From Megamerina dolium (Eukaryota; Arthropoda; Insecta; Diptera; Megamerinidae), in NCBI GenBank assembly GCA_963854835.1, contig OY978528.1:35509335-35573334 (forward strand): DNA of 64,000 nucleotides, written 5' to 3'. Made by a program: the position numbers and the translations under genes. Below are positions 47,323-57,501 of this stretch, one piece after another (the first letter of the stretch is position 1; every line of letters starts with the position of its first letter). Below the pieces are notes generated by a model. It ran no database searches and was not told the DNA's origin. It saw nothing but the letters and a program-made list of their open reading frames with translations.

Positions 47323-47450
47323 GGTTAGGTTATGCGACCGCCCCCCAAAGGGGGGGCGCACTTAGGCCAAATAATTGGCCCATTGTGTCACCATGCATCG
47401 TTGATGCCTACCATCCTATCTCCTCTGTTAAGCGGAACCATTGGGATTTG
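47323..47450 (+). mobile_element. Short 128-bp retroposon-like insertion with 12-bp TSD
   Basis: Perfect direct repeat GATTGTTCATTA at 47311-47322 and again at 47451-47462 brackets GGTTAGGTTATGCGACCGCC ... CATTGGGATTTG. It splits the RT fragment. The insert carries no RT, no tRNA boxes and no A-tail; the GGTTAGGTTA head resembles short dispersed insect repeats. Class uncertain (SINE-like or LINE 3' piece). Confidence 0.75.
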
Positions 47451-47470
47451 GATTGTTCATTAATTATTAT

Positions 47471-47796
47471 TGTTACGTTTTTATTTTGTGAACGTTTAAT
47501 TCTATTTGAATCACTATCGATCACTGGATTCTGTTAATAATAATTGCAACACTTATTTTGTTCAACTATACTCAGCAACAATTTATGTAATCAACTCTAT
47601 TTACAATCAACTATTTACAATAACACTTTAATGTACTTGCAGCTTTTATCTCTGATGCTGTACCAATATACAGCATCAGCTCGTTGGCTTGTTCTGGTTA
47701 TCGCTTATTTCTTTTTGTTGACATTCGTTTCGATGCTGCCAATATTCGTATCATTCACAATTAGTGATGAGTAATCAACTATCGATACTCGTTACA
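47471..47796 (-). mobile_element. Solo LTR of the Gypsy family with TTAT duplication
   Basis: 326 bp from TGTTACG to GTTACA, shortened by a deletion after the primer-distal segment (around 47670, CAGCATCAGCTCGTTGG). Flanked by TTAT at 47467-47470 and 47797-47800, so it arose by LTR-LTR recombination of a former full insertion. Confidence 0.92.
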
Positions 47797-47819
47797 TTAT
47801 TTTATTAGATTCAACGTAT

Positions 47820-48000
47820 TGTAACGAGTATCGATGATTGGTCACTCATCACTATTGTGACTGACACTATTGTGAATGACACGAATATTGGCACCATCGA
47901 AATGAATGTCAACAAAAAGAAATAGGCGATAACCAGAACACGATAACGAGAAAGAAATAGATGAATCTCGACTACGATAAAGGAAGATTCTGGAGTGTGT
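47820..48000 (+). mobile_element. LTR 5' fragment of the Gypsy family, plus strand
   Basis: Starts TGTAACGAGTATCGATGATT and follows the LTR through GGAAGATTCTGGAGTG, then stops. Orientation opposite to the solo LTR on its left and to copy D on its right. Confidence 0.85.
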
Positions 48001-48239
48001 AACAAAGTAAATACTTCGTCAGATACATAGTATATATATATTTACTACATACATACTATACATACATACGAGATTCTTCTCTTCCTTTCTCGTTGGCTTG
48101 TTCTGGTTATCGCTTATTTCTTTTTGTTGACATTCGTTTCGATGCTGCCAATAGTGTCAGTCACAATAGTGATGAGTAACCAACTATCGATACTCGTTAC
48201 ACTGCCCTCCTCTTAACCTTGTTCGTCCCGAACAAGTTT

Positions 48240-51200
48240 TTATACTTCCCCTCGATATGGCGCAAGTCGCTCCAAGTGCACTACTTTAAAATTTGCTCTT
48301 TTGTTCCAGGCACGTTGAATACGATACACTACGTCATTTATCTGTGCTATAATCTCATATGGTCCTTCCCAATGAGTCTGTAGTTTAGGGGACAGGTCTT
48401 TCTTCCGTTGTGGATTATGAAGCATTACAAGCTCTCCTTCATAGAACCCTTTTGAATTTGCTTTCAAGTCATTTTATCGCTTATCATCTGTGACCGCTCT
48501 CTAATGAACTGATGTACTTCATCCAACTGTTCCCGCTTTTAGCTAGTATAATTACCTTCGGTTGATCTCATTGGTGTTACGACTCCAAATTTTAAATCAG
48601 CTGGCAGTCTTAACTCGTTTCCAAAAATTGACATTTCCAGTGTAGTAGCCGTCGTATCATGTTGTGCGCATCGATATGCCATGAGGAACATTGGTATATG
48701 TACATCCCAGTCTCTTTGGTATTTATCTACGACTTTTCTCAAATATTCCTTCAAGGTACGGTTAAATCGTTCTACCATACCATCAGATTGTGGATGCAAA
48801 GGTGTTGTACGAGTTTTGTATATACCCAGCATACGGTATATCTCTTGGAATATAACTGATTCGAAGTTTCGACCTTGGTCTGAGTGTAACTCCATCGGCA
48901 CACCAAAACGAGTAATACATTCTTTGACGAATACATCCGCAACTGTACTAGCTTCTTGATTTGGAATGGGGTATACTTCAGGCCATTTACTGAAGTAATC
49001 TATAACCACCAGAACATAATTGTTTCCTGCGTTGCTTATTGGAAATGGTCCAGCTATGTCCATAGCGATTCGCCCACGGTGCATCTTACCTCAACTTTTC
49101 TTATTGGGACCTTTGGCCGTTGCACATTGCTTACACTTCTGAATCCAATCAGCGACATGGTCATGACATCCAACCCAATAAAATCGTTTCTTTATTTTCT
49201 CGAAGGTTTTGGTGATTCCCAAATGACCTCCACTGGAGGCATTGTGATACTCAGCTATCACTTCCTTTATTCTTGCCTTGGGTACCACTAGAAGAGCATT
49301 AGTGATTTTTCCATCTTCACTTTCCCATGCTCGGAATAAACATCCGTCTCGTAAGAGCAGGCTTTGCAACTGCCTTTGCTATTGGACTCTCTTTAGCCAT
49401 TTCTTGCCAATCTGGACGTATGCCCTGCTCCTTGAATTCCATAATCTTTACGATATCTGGGTCGTTCCTCTGATATTCTTGCACTCGTTCGGTGGTCCAT
49501 GACTCCTCCGGCAATATATTCGTAAGTCGTATGTCGACAATGTGCTCCTTGTTTTCCACTCAATGTTTACAGAACAATGTTTACATTCCATTTTGTAAGA
49601 ACGAGATAGAGATAGAGCATCCGCGTTGCCATGATGTCCGCCTTTACGATGTTCGATGGTAAAATCATAACTCTGCAGCCGTTCAATCCAGCGCGCCAAT
49701 TGTCCTTCTGGGTTTTTGAATTGTAATAACCACCTTAGCGCTGAGTGGTCAGTTCTTAGATGAAATTACTGACCGTACAAGTATTTATGGAAATACTTTA
49801 CACATTCCAGTATTGCGAACAACTCTCTTCGAGTGACAGAGTAGTTTCTTTCTGGCTTCGACAGGATTTTACTGTAGTATGCTATTAGTTTTTCTTGCCC
49901 ATCTATGATCTGAGAGAGCACACCACCTATTCCATAGCCACTCGCATCTGTGTCCAACACAAACTTTTGACCAGGTACTGGATACGCTAATACTGGTGTT
50001 GAACAGAGTCTTTCTTTCAGTTGTTCGAATGCTTTCTGTTGGTCCTCGCAGCACACAAATGGTTTGTTCTTTCTTGTTAACTCATGCAGACTGCTGGCGA
50101 TGTTTTCAAATCCAGAAACAAATCGTCTATAGTAGGTGCATAAGCCGTGAAGATTCGACGGAATAGGCCATTCTTGTACTGCTGCTACTTTCTCCTCGTC
50201 GGTATGTACCCCTTCTGATGTTACTTTATGACCAAGATATTTAACTTCTCGCCTGAAGAGTGAACACTTTTTCATCTTCAGTTTTAGGCCTGGTGATTGT
50301 ATACGCTCAAATACTTCTTTCAACTTTTCCAGGTGGTCGTTAAAATCTTTTCCCATCACGATAATGTCATCGAGGTACACCAAGCACGTTTCCCAGTGTA
50401 GTCCTCTGAGTACACGCTCCATCAAACGTTTGAAAGTAGCTGGCGCATTGTATAAGCCAAAAGGCATAACTGTGAATTGCCATAGACCATCGCCAATACT
50501 GAAAGTCGTTTTCTCTTTGTCCTCCTTACCAAATTCCACTTGCCAGTAGCCACTTTGCAGATCAAGAGTTGAGAACCACTTCGCACTAGATAGCGTGTCC
50601 AGAGTATCATCTATTCTTGGCAGTGGATAGCTGTCTTTTTTCGTCATATCATTTAGCTTTCTGTAATCCACGTAGAATCGAGTACTTCCATCCTTCATCT
50701 TTACCAGCACAACTGGTGAACTCCATGGACTCGCTGATGGTTCAATAACACCTTGTTTCTGCATATCGCTAATCAGATTAATGGCTTCATCTCTTTTAGC
50801 CAACGGAACTCGTCGTGGTGCTTGACGAATTGGTCTAGAATCACCGGTGTCAATGTGATGCTTCACGATGGTTGTTCGTCCTCCAGTTTTTCCATTTGAA
50901 GAAAAGATTGAACTGTAATTTCCCAATAGTTGTAAAGCCTTTTCTTTTTGCTGTTTGGTAAACACACCTGCCCATTCTTCCATCTGTGCTTTTATTTCCG
51001 CTCTGACAGTTCCTGATCTTCCACTTTTTATCGACGAACCCTTTTCGTAGTCTACTACGGCAGTAACTTCCTGGCACTGACCAATCACCATTCCTTTCTT
51101 TACAACTGTAGATGTATTTGTTGGATTTAATATCCGCACCGGTACTATTCCATTTTTTTTTTACTATTCCATTTTCTTTAGGTTCTATTAACGTTCTACC

Positions 51201-52926
51201 AAGTATGATGTTTTTATTTTGTATTTCTTTATCTGCTTCCACTAACCACAACTTACCTGTCCCATCATCCACATTCATCTGTGCCCAAATCACCGCTTCT
51301 GATTTTGCTGGGCCCTCTTGGCGTTGACATGCCAGCACTCGTTTGATGTTACCACTACGCTTGTAACCGATGTTCAATGGTAACTTGACATTTGCATAGC
51401 GTAGTATCCGTTGATTTAAATCTAACGTAAACCCATTGTCAATCATAAAATCAACACCAATTATTACATCATCGATGATGTCGGCCACAATGAATTCATG
51501 TTCCCACGTATAATTTCCAATAGATACTCGTTTCTTTATCTTACCCAGAATTTGTGCATCCTCACCCGTACGCTCAATCTCTTCAGTTACGCTCCGCTGA
51601 ACTCACTCGATTTGGTTTAACGATGGATTTGTGTTAGTGGAGCGTTCGCTATCCACCTTATTCTCCTTCTTTTGTCTTCCTGGAGAATTCGATCTACCCC
51701 GCTTTCGTCGTAGACGACAGTCACGCGCCATGTGTCCTGGTTTGTCGCAAATAAAGCACTTACCAGTAAATTTGTTTTCGCGCCGACCTATTGTCGTTCC
51801 TTCAGGCTGCACAGATTTGAATTTGGTCGACACATCAAACTGGCGGCTTCAAACGTCAATGCACTACTGACTGTTTCGGCATAAGTATTCCTTGGTGACA
51901 TGACTAGGGCACGCTTTGTCTCTCCATCACGTATGCCATCTATGAAAGCCTCTATTTTGATTTTTTCGACGAACTCTTCCGAATTACCGGAGAACGCTAG
52001 ATGACGCTCAATATCGGAAGCGAATTCCTGAAGGCTCTCATTACTCCGTTGCACTCGCGATCTCAATTCAACTGGAGCTGGAGTGTGTTCATCAGTGACT
52101 GATAGCTACCACGATCTTTCTCTGGAATCATATGTAACACGTCGGAAGCATTACCTTTTAATGCGACTATTAAAGCACCAGTCTTGTCGCTATCATCCCA
52201 TTGATTCTCCGAAGCGGTTGTCTCGAATTGAAGCTTGAAGATGTTGAATGGCGTGCTTCCGTCACATGTTGGTGGCTTTAGTTTGATTGTACTTGAATCT
52301 CTAATCACTGATGTGGCTGGCCCATTTATTTTTAGTTGGTTGAGGTTGTGCTGTAATTTCTCGAACTTATCTTCCAAATCATTTTCATGTTCCTTCAGAT
52401 TTGTAACCTTTTCATTAATGGCTCCGGAAATTTAATCTACATGTTCTTTTAGTTCTGCAACTTTCTCATTAATAGCCCCAGAAATTTCTTGTAGTTTGTA
52501 GTTGTCTTCTGGAATTCTCCAATTAAGTTTTCTTGGCGAGACGAACTTTCTTGAATTTCCATACGCAATTCAGCCGAATGTTCTTGAAGCTTGGAGTCAA
52601 TGCGAGAGGCATTTCCTTGAATTTCCGTACGTAATTCACTAATAACGCTCTCTTGTCGAGACGAACTTTCTTGTAACTTGCATTATGGTTTTCATGAAAT
52701 CCATAAGTTGACCACTCGAATCTATCTTCCTCTATTTCTCAGTGTGCACAACTGCATGTATATCGGCTTCCTCGAAGTACTCATGTTCTTCTACATTAAT
52801 ACCCTTAGCCTCCATGGCTTGCCTTAGCCTCACCAGCAGTTCTGCTTTTGTACCTAATGACGGTAGATTCATCTCTACCAACAGCTTTTTAAGTTGGTGC
52901 ACTTTTAGTTGGTCAATTTTCACCAT
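48240..52926 (-). pseudogene. gag-pol of Gypsy copy D, broken
   Basis: Gag starts MVKIDQLKVHQLKKLL (52926) with frameshifts; a single zinc knuckle CDKPGHMARDC (about 51745). The protease catalytic DTG region is deleted: sequence passes from the Gag end directly to DAQILGKIKKR and IIGVDFMIDNG. The 51139-49766 frame is a nearly intact RT plus start of RNase H: YRKLNDMTKKDSYPLP, DLQSGYWQVE, MPFGLYNAP and YLDDIIVMGKD. RNase H shows LDTDASGYGIGGVL. Integrase continues 49369-48240 in several frames: GGHLGITKTF, KCKQCATAKG, SDQGRNFES, GMVERFNRTL and HWEGPYEII. Stops and frameshifts mean no full polyprotein, but the RT/RNase H module looks young. Confidence 0.92.
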
Positions 52927-52955
52927 CTTTACAGAATCCCACTTCTGACACCAAT

Positions 52956-53371
52956 TGTTACGTTTTCATTCTGTGAGCGTTTAATTCTATTTGAATTACC
53001 TTGTTCGATCACTGGATTCTGTTAATAATAACTATATACAGCAACAATTTATTTATTAATCTCTATTTACAATCAACTCTGCTTACGACCAACTATTTAC
53101 AATAACACTTAAATGTACTTTCAACTTTTGGCTTTGTATCGCTGTTTTCGTAATCACGTTCGGGATCAAATTTATTCTCACTTCTCAACACTGCCTCTAT
53201 TTATACTCTGTTGGCAACACCCCAGAATCTTCCTTTATCGAGATTCTTCTCTTCCTTTCTCGTTGGCTTGTTTTGGTTAACGCTTATTTCTTTTTGTTGA
53301 CATTCGTTTCGATGCTGCCAATAGTGTCAGTCACAATAGTGATGAGTAACCAACTATCGATACTCGTTACA
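52956..53371 (-). repeat. 5' LTR of copy D
   Basis: 416 bp; ends TGTAACGAG / AACGTAACA in element sense. Confidence 0.92.
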
Positions 53372-54011
53372 ATACGATATTTTTCTAAATGTAATACCCC
53401 AGGTAATACACTCATACAGACACCCACACTCGTCCTCACACATTTATCGTACACACACATGCTCGAAACTACACTCTCACCGTTCACTTACAATCCACAT
53501 CAACTAGGAGAGAAAGAGAGAAGAAATACCACCCACACAGTCGTAAATATGTTCCACAATCAACGATTGCTATCAAGGGACCCAAGAAGACTTAAATCGA
53601 CAGTTGGCCTCTGGCTGTCGTGGTGTGGGGATATATCTCCATACTGGAACAGAAAGAGACCAACTCCACACACCTTGCTGTGTCACAGAGTGTCGATTCG
53701 GTACCAATCGGCGCAGGCGACAAGACATGTGTCGTAGTGCACAGGGCATCTACTGGATGGTAACCGCCATAGGACCCAGACATTAGTACTAATGCTAACT
53801 AACCACTAACAACATCATCTTCAATAAAAATCATGATCCGAGGTTATGTGAGAGTCACGAAAAGAAGAATTTGGCAGAGAATGCCCAGCTGTTCGGAGTC
53901 CAAGTAGTCGTCGAGCGCAAACTGGGGTAATCAACCCTTTCTTAATTTTGTGATTTTCTGTAATATACTTTTAAGTAATACAATAGCTAAATTAAATAAT
54001 TTAACAATTAA
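53372..54011. other. Unassigned sequence between copies D and A
   Basis: Less AT-rich than its surroundings, with CACACACT-rich start and GC-balanced text from 53500 to 53790. Short ORFs on both strands show no recognised motif. Could be part of an unrecognised retroelement 3' end. No support for a gene. Confidence 0.3.
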
Positions 54012-54081
54012 ACAATATAATAAATAAATGAAATAATATAATAAATAAATGAAATAATATAATGACTAAATGGAATAATAT
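54012..54081. repeat. 21-bp minisatellite, about three units
   Basis: Units close to AATAATATAATAAATAAATGA repeated three times with substitutions. Copy A inserted at its right end, and similar AT-rich text resumes after 57945. Confidence 0.75.
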
Positions 54082-54521
54082 TGTAACGAGTATCGATAGT
54101 TGATTACTCATCACTATTGTGACTGACACTATTGGCAGCATCGAAACGAATGTCAACAAAAAGAAATGAGCGATAACCAGAACAAGCCAACGAGAAAGGA
54201 AGAGAAGAATCTCGATAAAGGAAGATTCTGGGGTGTTGCCAACAGAGTATAAATAGAGCCATTGTTGAGAAGTGAAAATCAATCGAATTCCGAACGTGAA
54301 TGCGCAAACATCTATACAGAGGCAAAAGTTGCTAGTACATTAAAGTGTTATTGTAAATAGTTGATTATAAACAGAGTTGATTGTAAATAGAGTTTATTAA
54401 ATAAATTGTTGCTGTATATAGTTGTATAAAATAAGTGTTGCAGTTATCATTAACAGAATCCAGTGATCGAACAAGGTAATTCAAATAGAATTAAACGTTC
54501 ACAGAATAAAAAAACGTAACA
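54082..54521 (+). repeat. 5' LTR of copy A
   Basis: TGTAACGAG...AACGTAACA, 440 bp, with TATAAATAG at about 54248 and AATAAA motifs at about 54399, 54429 and 54505. Drives the Gag-integrase ORF. Confidence 0.97.
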
Positions 54522-54523
54522 AT

Positions 54524-54541
54524 TGGTGTCAGAAGTGGGAT
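54524..54541 (+). promoter_or_regulatory. Primer binding site (tRNA-Leu type)
   Basis: TGGTGTCAGAAGTGGGAT, two bases after the LTR. Complementary to the recalled 3' end of animal tRNA-Leu(CAG) including CCA. Confidence 0.8.
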
Positions 54542-54550
54542 TCTGTAAAG

Positions 54551-57490
54551 ATGGTGAAAATTGACCAACTAAAAGTGGACCAGCTTAAAAAGCTGTTGGT
54601 AGAGATGAATCTATCGTCATCAGGTGCAAAGGCGGAACTGCTGGTGAGGCTGAGGCAAGCTATGGAGGCTAAGGGAATTAATGTAGAAGAACATGAGTTC
54701 TTCGAGGAAGCCGATATACAAGCAGTTGTGCACGCTGAGGAAGAGAGCAAAATAGATTCGAGTGGTCAACTCATGGAATTCATGAAAACCATGATGCAAC
54801 AGCAGCAACAACAGCTACAAGAAAATGCGTCTCGCATTGACTCCAAGTTTCAAGAACATTCGGTACGCCAAGAGGGCGTTATTAGTGAATTACGTACGGA
54901 AATTCAAGGAAATGCGTCTCGCATTGACTCCAAGCTTCAAGAACATTCGGCTCGCCAAGAACACGTCATCGAAAATCTACAAAAAGGAATTGAACTTAGA
55001 TTTCAGGAAATTTCCGGAGCTATTAATGACAAAGTCACAGAGCTGAAAGAACACGTGGATGAGTTGGATGATAAGCTGAAGGAACATGTCGACGACTGGG
55101 AAGACAAGTTCGAGAAATTACAGCACGAACTCAATCAACTAAAAATAAATGGAACAGCCACATCAGTGATTAGAGATTCAAGTACAATCAAATTAAAGCC
55201 ACCAACATTTGACGGAAGCACGCCATTCAATATCTTCAAGCTTCAATTCGAGACAACAGCTTCGAAGAATCAATGGGATGATAGCGACAAGACTGCTGCT
55301 TTAATAGTCGCATTAAAAGGTAATGCTTCCGAGGTGTTACAGATGGTTCCAGAGAAAGATCGTGGTAGCTACCAGTCACTGATGGACACCCTCCAGCGGA
55401 AATATGGAAATGAATACAAGAGTCAATTACATCGTGTGGAATTGAGATCGCGAGTGCAACGGAGTAATGAGAGCCTTCAGGAATTCGCTTCCGATATTGA
55501 GCGCTTATGTCACCTAGCGTTCTCCGGTAATTCGGAAGAGTTCGTCGAAAAAATCAAAATAGAGGCTTTCATAGATGGCATACGTGATGGAGAGACAAAG
55601 CGTGCCCTAGTCATGTCACCAAGAAATACATATGCCGAAACAGTCAGTAGTGCCTTGACGTTTGAAGCCGCCAGTTTAATGTGTCGACCAGTGCAAGGAG
55701 TACGCAAACTAGAGGGGAAAACATCACATCTGGTTGAAGCAGTGCGTCAGGCAGTAAAATCAGTAGTTCAGTCTGAAGTAAGAGCAGGTCGACGCGAAAC
55801 CAAATTTAATGGTAAGTGCTTCATTTGCGACAAACGAGGGCATATAGCTCGTGATTGCAATCAATCGAGTATGAAGCCTAAAGAAAGAACAAGGAATCAA
55901 CACAAAAATAAATTTACCGGTAAGTGCTTCATATGCCATCGAAGAGGACACATGGCGCGTAATTGTCGGCTACGACGCAAGCAACAAAGATCGAATTCAC
56001 CAGGACAACGAAAGGAAGATCGTGATGTCATTCATCGTGGTAAAGCTGTTACTCCATATCATCGTACTTCCACCGTAGATAGTAAACATTGTTCTCGGGA
56101 AAGAAACCAGAATCACATTGTTAACCTACGTCTTACGAATGTATTGTCGGAAGAGTCATGGACCACCGAACGAGTTCAAGAAGATCAACGGAACGACCCA
56201 GATCTCTCAAAGATCATGAAATACCAGGAGCAGGGCATACGTCCAGATTGGCAAGAAATGGCTAATGAGAGTCCAATAACGAAGGCATACTGGGCGCAGT
56301 GGCAAAGCCTGCACTTACGAGACGGATGTTTATTCCGAACATGGGAAAGTGAGGATGGAAAAATCACTAATGATCTTCTAGTGGTACCCAAGGCGAGAAT
56401 AAATGAAGTGATAGCTGAGTATCACAATGCGTCCAGTGGAGGGCATTTGGGAATCACCAAAACCGTCGAGAAAATAAAGAACCGATTTTATTGGGTTGGA
56501 TGTCATGACCATGTCGCTGATTGGATTCGGAAATGTAAGCAATGTGCAATGGCCAAAGGTCCCACTAAGAAAAGTCGAGGTAAGATGCACCAATACACCG
56601 TGGGTGCTCCATTTGAGCGAATTGCTATGGACATAGCTGGGCCATTTCCAATAAGCAACGCAGGAAACAAGTATGTTCTGGTGGTTATAGATTACTTCAG
56701 TAAATGGCCTGAAGTATACCCCATTCCAAATCAGGAAGCTAGTACAGTTGCGGATGTATTCGTCAACCAATGGGTTACTCGTTTTGGTGTACCGATGGAG
56801 TTACACTCAGACCAAGGTCGAAATTTCGAATCAGTTGTATTCCAAGAGATATGCCGTATGCTGGGTATATACAAAACTCGTACAACACCTTTGCATCCAC
56901 AATCTGATGGCATGGTAGAACGATTTAACCGTACCTTGGAGGAATATTTGAGAAAAGTCGTAGATAAATACCAAAGAGACTGGGATGTACATATACCAAT
57001 GTTCCTCATGGCATATCGATGCGCACAACATGATACGACGGCTACTGCACCGGCAATGGCAATTTTTGGAAACGAGTTAAGACTGCCAGCTGATTTAAAA
57101 TTTGGAGTTGTAACACCAACGAGATCAACCGAAGGAAACTATACTAGCGAAAAGCGTGAACAGTTGGATGAAGTACATCAGTTCATCAGAGAGCGGTCGC
57201 AGATGATAAGCGATAAGGTGAAGGCCAGGTATGACTTGAAAGCAAATTCAAAAGGGTTCTATGAAGGAGAGCTTGTAATGCTTCATAATCCACAACGAAA
57301 GAAAAGCCTGTCCCCTAAACTACAGACTCATTGGGAAGGACCATATGAGATTATAGCAAAGATAAATGACGTAGTGTATCGTATTCAACGTGCCTGGAAT
57401 AAAAGAGCAAAGTTTAAAGTAGTGCACTTAGAGCGACTTGCGCCATATCGAGGGGAAGTAGAAAAACTTGTTCGGGACGAACAAGGTTAA
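54551..57490 (+). CDS. Gag-integrase fusion polyprotein, 979 aa, intact
   Basis: No stop or frameshift. In order: SAP-like DNA-binding motif (residues about 5-40, LKVDQLKKLLVEMNL and AELLVRLRQAM); acidic Glu-rich stretch; long coiled coil with repeated ASRIDSK.QEHS.RQE units (about 75-215). Next come a capsid-like domain (about 225-400; KPPTFDGSTPFNIFKLQFE, SLMDTLQRKYGNEYKSQL) and two CCHC knuckles (Cys about 423 and 459). The integrase H2C2 motif follows (His about 625; CKQC), then the catalytic triad Asp about 694 (AMDIAGPF), Asp about 754 (SDQGRNF) and Glu about 790 (GMVERFNR), exact D-35-E spacing for the last two. GPY/F module near 930. About 40 residues link knuckle to integrase where protease, RT and RNase H belong. 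Without a protease it may act as an uncleaved fusion or be cleaved in trans. Confidence 0.95.
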   Translation: MVKIDQLKVDQLKKLLVEMNLSSSGAKAELLVRLRQAMEAKGINVEEHEFFEEADIQAVVHAEEESKIDSSGQLMEFMKTMMQQQQQQLQENASRIDSKFQEHSVRQEGVISELRTEIQGNASRIDSKLQEHSARQEHVIENLQKGIELRFQEISGAINDKVTELKEHVDELDDKLKEHVDDWEDKFEKLQHELNQLKINGTATSVIRDSSTIKLKPPTFDGSTPFNIFKLQFETTASKNQWDDSDKTAALIVALKGNASEVLQMVPEKDRGSYQSLMDTLQRKYGNEYKSQLHRVELRSRVQRSNESLQEFASDIERLCHLAFSGNSEEFVEKIKIEAFIDGIRDGETKRALVMSPRNTYAETVSSALTFEAASLMCRPVQGVRKLEGKTSHLVEAVRQAVKSVVQSEVRAGRRETKFNGKCFICDKRGHIARDCNQSSMKPKERTRNQHKNKFTGKCFICHRRGHMARNCRLRRKQQRSNSPGQRKEDRDVIHRGKAVTPYHRTSTVDSKHCSRERNQNHIVNLRLTNVLSEESWTTERVQEDQRNDPDLSKIMKYQEQGIRPDWQEMANESPITKAYWAQWQSLHLRDGCLFRTWESEDGKITNDLLVVPKARINEVIAEYHNASSGGHLGITKTVEKIKNRFYWVGCHDHVADWIRKCKQCAMAKGPTKKSRGKMHQYTVGAPFERIAMDIAGPFPISNAGNKYVLVVIDYFSKWPEVYPIPNQEASTVADVFVNQWVTRFGVPMELHSDQGRNFESVVFQEICRMLGIYKTRTTPLHPQSDGMVERFNRTLEEYLRKVVDKYQRDWDVHIPMFLMAYRCAQHDTTATAPAMAIFGNELRLPADLKFGVVTPTRSTEGNYTSEKREQLDEVHQFIRERSQMISDKVKARYDLKANSKGFYEGELVMLHNPQRKKSLSPKLQTHWEGPYEIIAKINDVVYRIQRAWNKRAKFKVVHLERLAPYRGEVEKLVRDEQG

Positions 57491-57498
57491 GAGGAGGG
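57489..57498 (+). promoter_or_regulatory. Polypurine tract of copy A
   Basis: AAGAGGAGGG three bases before the 3' LTR; overlaps the TAA stop of the ORF, so coding and plus-strand priming signal share bases. Confidence 0.8.
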
Positions 57499-57501
57499 CA
57501 G

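Larger units (their letters stand above)
48071..53371 (-). mobile_element. Gypsy copy D: autonomous-type, degenerate
   Basis: Minus strand. The 5' LTR 53371-52956 is complete at both ends (416 bp). Primer site at 52953-52936. The truncated 3' LTR is 48192-48071 (first 122 bp only). Internal region carries gag, remnant protease, RT, RNase H and integrase in the normal Ty3/Gypsy order. Truncation of the right LTR half prevents a target-duplication check. Confidence 0.93.

Noticed and set aside
49369..52926. Programmed frameshifts in copy D
   Set aside because: Breaks fall at different places from those in E1 and inside domains, as expected of decay; no shared slippery site noted.
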